A stretch of 64,000 nt of DNA, from positions 1,922,001-1,986,000 of the forward strand of contig NZ_FNTX01000002.1 of the NCBI RefSeq assembly GCF_900105765.1, given 5' to 3'. Position numbers and translations under genes: made by a program. The stretch is from Ruania alba. Its GTDB lineage: Bacteria > Actinomycetota > Actinomycetes > Actinomycetales > Beutenbergiaceae. The notes under the pieces were generated by a model, which was not told the origin of the DNA, did not search any database, and worked only from the letters and a program-made list of their open reading frames with translations. This document shows, in pieces, positions 59,504 to 64,000 of this stretch (its first letter is position 1; each line of letters begins with the position of its first letter).

Positions 59504-61143
59504 TCAGGTGGTGACCAGGTCCCGACGGCGGAACGCCAGCAGTCCCAGGACGGCCAGTCCGGCAGCCACGGCCAGTTGAGCCAGCAGTGGCGCCCCCGTG
59601 ATGTCCCCGCCGGGGACAGTCGGGGTGTGGTACCACGGCGAGATCGCCAGCAGCACCTCCGGCAGATCCAGCAGCTCCCCGAAGAAGGCGGCGAGACCGC
59701 TGAAGGCCACCACCACGGAGGCGATCGCCATGAGCCGGGGGGAGAGTCCGTATAGAGCGGTGGCAAGCCCGACGATCACCAGCACCGCCGGTGTCCCGAC
59801 GAGACCGGCCACTGTCATCTGTCCGAGCAGGTCCCAGTCACCGGTGCTGGCGGCCGCCGTCAGACCCATGGCTGCGCAGGCGAGCACCAGCAGCACCACG
59901 GAAGCGACCGCCGTCACGAGCACATGCCCGGCCAGCCAGGCCTGCTTGCTGGTAGCGGTGGCCAGCACCGGCTCCGCCCGTCCGTCCAGTTCCTCGGACT
60001 TGGCGCGCATGATCGCGAGCAGAGCGTAGACCGCTGTGGTGATCACCATCATCACCATCAGGGTGTTGAGGTAGCCGAGCACAGGGTCCGGGCCGCCGGT
60101 GAACATCGTGCCCATGGTTCCGCTCATGTCGGCGAAGGAGTCCACGAACGGTCCGGTGGTGCTGCCGTAGACGAGGCCGGCGATGATCAGGCCGATCGCC
60201 CAGCCACGGATACCGCCGCGGTGCAGGCGGAGGGCGAGTGCGGTCGGACTGGTCAGCCAGTCCGGGGCGCCCGCTCGGCCGCGCCGGGAAGCGCGTAGGC
60301 CGGCACCGAGGTCGCGACGGTCCGAGAGTCGGTACGCCAAGGCGACCAGCGCCGCGGCCACGAGCACCGAGATCCCGAGCGGCCACCACCGTTCGTCCAC
60401 GAATGCCCGGGTCTGCTGCGACCAGGCGTACGGGGTGATCCAGGAGAGCAGGTTGCCGTGCTCACTGCTCATGTCCCCGGCTGCGCGCAGCACGTAGGTG
60501 CCGCCGAGCACGGCGCCGGCGATGCCGCTGCCCACCCGGGAGTACTCGCTGATCTGGGCGGCGGTCGCCGCCACGCCAGCGAACACCAGTCCGAACAGGC
60601 CGGTCCCGAGCGCCACGAGCAGTGCACCGGAGGCGGGCGAGTCGAACGCCAGCAGCCCACCCCACATGACGAGCGTGATGAGGGCGTTGCTGATCAGTGC
60701 CGTGATGAGGGTGGCCGTGAGCGAGGCGTACCTGCCGACGACGTTGGCCCGGATCAGCTCGGCCCGGCCGGTCTGCTCCTCCATCCGGGTGTGCCGGGAG
60801 ACGAGCAGGATGTTCATCAGCGCAGCGGCGAGCATGAAGTACGTGACGTAGATCGCGGTGAAGAAGGTCTGGTAGCTGAGTCCGTCACCGAGCCCGTATC
60901 CCGGCCCGCCGAGCAGGCCGATCATCGGCCCTGAGGTGAAGGCGGACAGGCTCGCCAGCTCGTCCTCCGATGGGAACAGCGTCTGGAACGCAGTGAAGAA
61001 GTACGGCACGAAGATGCCGATCCCGATCACCCAGGCAGGCAGTCGGATCCGGTCGCGCCGAAGCATGAACCGCAGCAGGTGGCCCGTCCCGGTGAGGGGG
61101 CCGCTCGCGCGTGCCGCAGATGTGGCTGTGCGGGTCGCGGTGG

Positions 61144-61147
<4 letters not shown>
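59504..61147 (-). CDS. ABC-2 type exporter permease
   Basis: A 547-residue membrane protein with about twelve helices, arranged as two similar halves, of the type found in actinobacterial antibiotic/polyketide exporters. Each half ends in a loop such as SSEHGNLLSWITPYAWSQQT. RMEEQTGRAELIRANVVGR and EELDGRAEPVLATATSKQAW are the conserved coupling loops facing the ATPase. The ATG at 61147 overlaps the ATPase stop (ATGA), so they are translated together. Confidence 0.88.
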
Positions 61148-62094
<947 letters not shown>

Positions 62095-62180
62095 CGGGTG
62101 CCTCCTTGTGGGCATGGCGATTCAGGTCGCCGGGGTCAGGCGGGAGCGTTGCTCCATTGCGGAGGTGGGTGCGGCGCCGG

Positions 62181-62918
62181 TCAGCGGGCGTGCTGCCCGG
62201 GTGGCGCCGAGGTCTCGTTCGGCGGGTCGGTCGCGACGTCGTGCGGGGCGGGGATGGCCCCGTTCTGCTGGTGCCCGTACCCGGCCTCGAGGACGGCGTC
62301 CAGGATGCGGCTGTCAGTGAAGATGCCCTCGGTGTAGAGCTCGAGGCTGGGGATCATGGACTTCTCCATGTAGGTGCGCAACATGGCGACGGGATCGCGT
62401 GGACCGTCCACCTGCGCGAGCCGGATCTGCAGCAGCAGTCCGCCCAGCCCGGAGTACGTGAGGTAGCGCGCTCGTGCTTCCGGGTCGCGACTGGGCTTGA
62501 TTTTTCCGGTCCGCTCTCCCTCGGCCATGTAGTCGACGGCGTCGGCGATCATGTGCTCGATCAGGTCCCGGGCGAGCTCGCCGCCGTCGATGAGACTGGC
62601 GATCACATAGCCGGTCAGTGGTGCGAACTCCTCGATGTGTGCGAGCTGCTCGAGCAGACTGCGGGTATCGGTGGCGCCGACGGACTCCATCTTGACCCGG
62701 CGCACCTCCGTGAGGACGTGCTCGTCACAGGCGCGGCGCAGGCCGTCTTTGGATCCGTAGTGCCGGATCACCAAGGCCGCGCTGACGCCGGCGTCAGCCC
62801 CGATCTCTCGCAGCCCGACGCCGAAGCCGTCCGCGCCGAACCGGCGCACGGCAGCCGCGAGGATCCGCTCGGGCGTGCTGCCCGGTTGCGGTGCCTCTCG
62901 CCGCGCTTCATCCATCAT
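62181..62918 (-). CDS. TetR-family repressor of the ABC exporter
   Basis: A 245-residue regulator. The helix-turn-helix is RILAAAVRRFGADGFGVGLR plus EIGADAGVSAALVIRHYGSK, typical TetR. It is the first gene before the ATPase and permease, 86 bases from the ATPase start, in the same direction, so the three form one unit. A perfect 20-bp palindrome (62926-62945) lies directly before its ATG. Two ATG codons (62918 and 62915) are possible starts. The inducer is likely the exported compound. Confidence 0.88.
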   Translation of the reverse strand: MMDEARREAPQPGSTPERILAAAVRRFGADGFGVGLREIGADAGVSAALVIRHYGSKDGLRRACDEHVLTEVRRVKMESVGATDTRSLLEQLAHIEEFAPLTGYVIASLIDGGELARDLIEHMIADAVDYMAEGERTGKIKPSRDPEARARYLTYSGLGGLLLQIRLAQVDGPRDPVAMLRTYMEKSMIPSLELYTEGIFTDSRILDAVLEAGYGHQQNGAIPAPHDVATDPPNETSAPPGQHAR

Positions 62919-62925
62919 CTGACCA

Positions 62926-62945
62926 GTGTAAACGCTCGTTTACAC
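62926..62945. promoter_or_regulatory. Candidate TetR operator
   Basis: GTGTAAACG-CT-CGTTTACAC is a perfect 9-bp inverted repeat with a 2-base centre, 7 bases upstream of the repressor's ATG. This is the usual size and place of a TetR-family operator. Confidence 0.7.
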
Positions 62946-62990
62946 CCGGGGCAACAGGTACATGTGCGGCGCGTTGCCAGGTCGGAGCCA

Positions 62991-63022
62991 CTCGGGTTGG
63001 GACACGCTCGGGTTGGGACACG
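62991..63022. repeat. Tandem 16-bp repeat
   Basis: CTCGGGTTGGGACACG occurs twice in direct, gapless succession (62991-63006 and 63007-63022). Confidence 0.7.
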
Positions 63023-63029
63023 CTAGGCC

Positions 63030-63330
63030 GGTAGGTGCCGCTGCTTGTCGAGTCCCGGCGGCGAGGTGCCATCGTTGGTCGGTGTGCCGCCACGAGGTGC
63101 CATCGTTGGTCGGTGTGGCGCCACGAGGTGCCATCGTTGGTCGCATCTGGGGGCGGTTGGCGACGATCGGTGTCACCTACCGGGATCGGTGCCCACGGCG
63201 AGGTGCCACTCCTTGTCGCCAATGCGCCCCGATCGCGACGACGACCGGCACCTACCGGGAATGGGCGCCACGGTAGGTGCCACTCCTCGTCGCTCGCCCG
63301 CGCTGATCGCGACGACGACCGGCACTTTGC
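63030..63330. repeat. Array of a short repeat in both orientations
   Basis: About nine copies of a motif near GGTAGGTGCCATCNTTGTCG. Forward copies start near 63030, 63061, 63092, 63123, 63199 and 63271; inverted copies lie near 63158-63182, 63231-63255 and 63305-63326. Copies 2-4 have an exact 31-bp period. The 21-base GATCGCGACGACGACCGGCA(C) recurs at 63231 and 63305. The region 62946-63434 holds no credible gene; open frames across it code only for the repeat. Confidence 0.65.
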
Positions 63331-63434
63331 ACACGTCGCACCTCGTGGACTTTCTGGCTGTGGACATGCACCTCTATCCACAGCACGGTCGATGTGCCCC
63401 GACATCGCGATGCCGCACGCGCCACGGTCGGTTC

Positions 63435-64000
63435 ATGAGACCTCCTCACCCGTTGCCGTCGAACCTGGTGGACCGGCCTTTCGCCGTCAGACAAGCCGTT
63501 GATCAGGGAGTTCATCCGGAGCGACTCCGCCGTGCCGACCTTGTCGCACCCTTCGTCGGGACCCGCCTGCCGGCTGATCGCGAGCCCACGCTGCTCGACC
63601 TGTGTCGCGCGCTCGCGGAGGTGCGCCCGGACTGCTTCATCTCCCATGCCACAGCTGCGCGGCTGCACGGTCTCCCGTTGCCGGCGCGCTTTCGTGGCGA
63701 CACAGCGATCGATCTCGCAGTGTTCAATCCCGGTAGGTCGCCGCGGTTGGACGGGGTCCGTGGGCACCACCTCGATCGCCGGTACACATCGGTGGTGCAG
63801 GTCAAGGACCACGCAGGCAGTGGCGATCATGACGGCGTGCCGACGTCCTCGCCGGTCTCCACCTGGCGTCAACTGGCCTGGGTGCTGAGTGAGCGGGAAC
63901 TGGTGGCGGTCGGGGACTCGCTCCTTCGCCGACAACAGCCGATGGCGACGATCGACCAGTTGCAGGCCGCAGTCGACTCGCTGCGCGGAGTGCCCGGACA
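63435..64000 (+). CDS. AbiEi-type antitoxin-domain protein, 3' end outside the window
   Basis: From ATG 63435 the frame stays open for 188 codons and runs off the right edge. PFAVRQAVDQGVHPERLRRA is a winged-helix start, FISHATAARLHGLPLPARF is the signature found in type IV AbiEi antitoxin-domain and DUF559-type actinobacterial proteins, and STWRQLAWVLSERELVAVGD comes later. It may end with a nuclease-like domain beyond the window. Many such genes are orphan, without AbiEii. Confidence 0.75.
   Translation, partial: MRPPHPLPSNLVDRPFAVRQAVDQGVHPERLRRADLVAPFVGTRLPADREPTLLDLCRALAEVRPDCFISHATAARLHGLPLPARFRGDTAIDLAVFNPGRSPRLDGVRGHHLDRRYTSVVQVKDHAGSGDHDGVPTSSPVSTWRQLAWVLSERELVAVGDSLLRRQQPMATIDQLQAAVDSLRGVPG

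Noticed and set aside
62991-63330. CRISPR array
   Set aside because: Repeats are in both orientations, the period is not constant, spacers are too short and there are no cas genes.
62908-63405. 165-codon minus-strand frame across the repeat array
   Set aside because: Its translation consists of the DNA repeat itself (recurring GTSWRHTDQRW-type segments) with no other content.

Overview
The window comes from a high-GC actinobacterium. Evidence for this is the strong G/C third-position codon bias, frequent GTG starts and many leaderless genes (TANNNT boxes 6-8 nt before the start codon). The block metG-tatD-rpf-ksgA-ispE ... tRNA-Gln-glmU-prs-rplY-pth ... mfd has the gene order typical of Micrococcales, and there are sortase-anchored pili. 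A Ruania/Georgenia-like member of Micrococcales is my best guess; nothing here fixes the genus.

Layout. 1-8.1 kb is accessory: the tail of a two-domain alpha/beta hydrolase, a Tat-exported beta-helix protein bracketed by two decayed transposase relics (IS5-like and IS1380-like), a D-amino-acid-oxidase-type flavoprotein divergent from a PucR-type regulator with a perfect inverted repeat between them, and a nicotinamidase gene broken by one base. 8.2-16.0 kb is a tightly coupled six-gene operon: a GT28-like glycosyltransferase, two GT4 glycosyltransferases, an ABC exporter and two APH-fold kinase-like proteins. It looks like a make-and-export system for a glycosylated product and is the best candidate here for an undescribed system. 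16.1-25 kb holds a DUF4352 lipoprotein-like protein, a LuxR-type two-component pair, DHFR/RibD-type reductases, an aminotransferase, an SDR-folP2-reductase operon, a truncated vapC and a Pr6Pr membrane protein.

25-47.7 kb is conserved housekeeping: metG, tatD, two tandem Rpf/G5-type cell-wall lytic genes, ksgA, ispE, an ABC-F ATPase, a small hydrolase, MarR and TetR regulators, tRNA-Gln(TTG), glmU, prs, rplY, pth and mfd. Three genes (two membrane proteins and a PQQ-type beta-propeller) sit between pth and mfd.

47.9-59.5 kb is a cell-surface cluster: a 1,862-residue LPXTG protein with about ten DUF11-like repeats, a 971-residue LPXTG protein that is probably the minor or tip pilin, a SpaA/FimA-type backbone pilin with a VYPKN motif, and a class C sortase. 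A strong hairpin lies between pilin and sortase. 59.5-62.9 kb is a TetR-controlled ABC-2 exporter with a 20-bp palindromic operator. The right end holds an array of about nine copies of a short repeat in both orientations, then the start of an AbiEi-like gene that runs off the window. Several near-perfect intergenic palindromes occur; two of them share a 10-base core.
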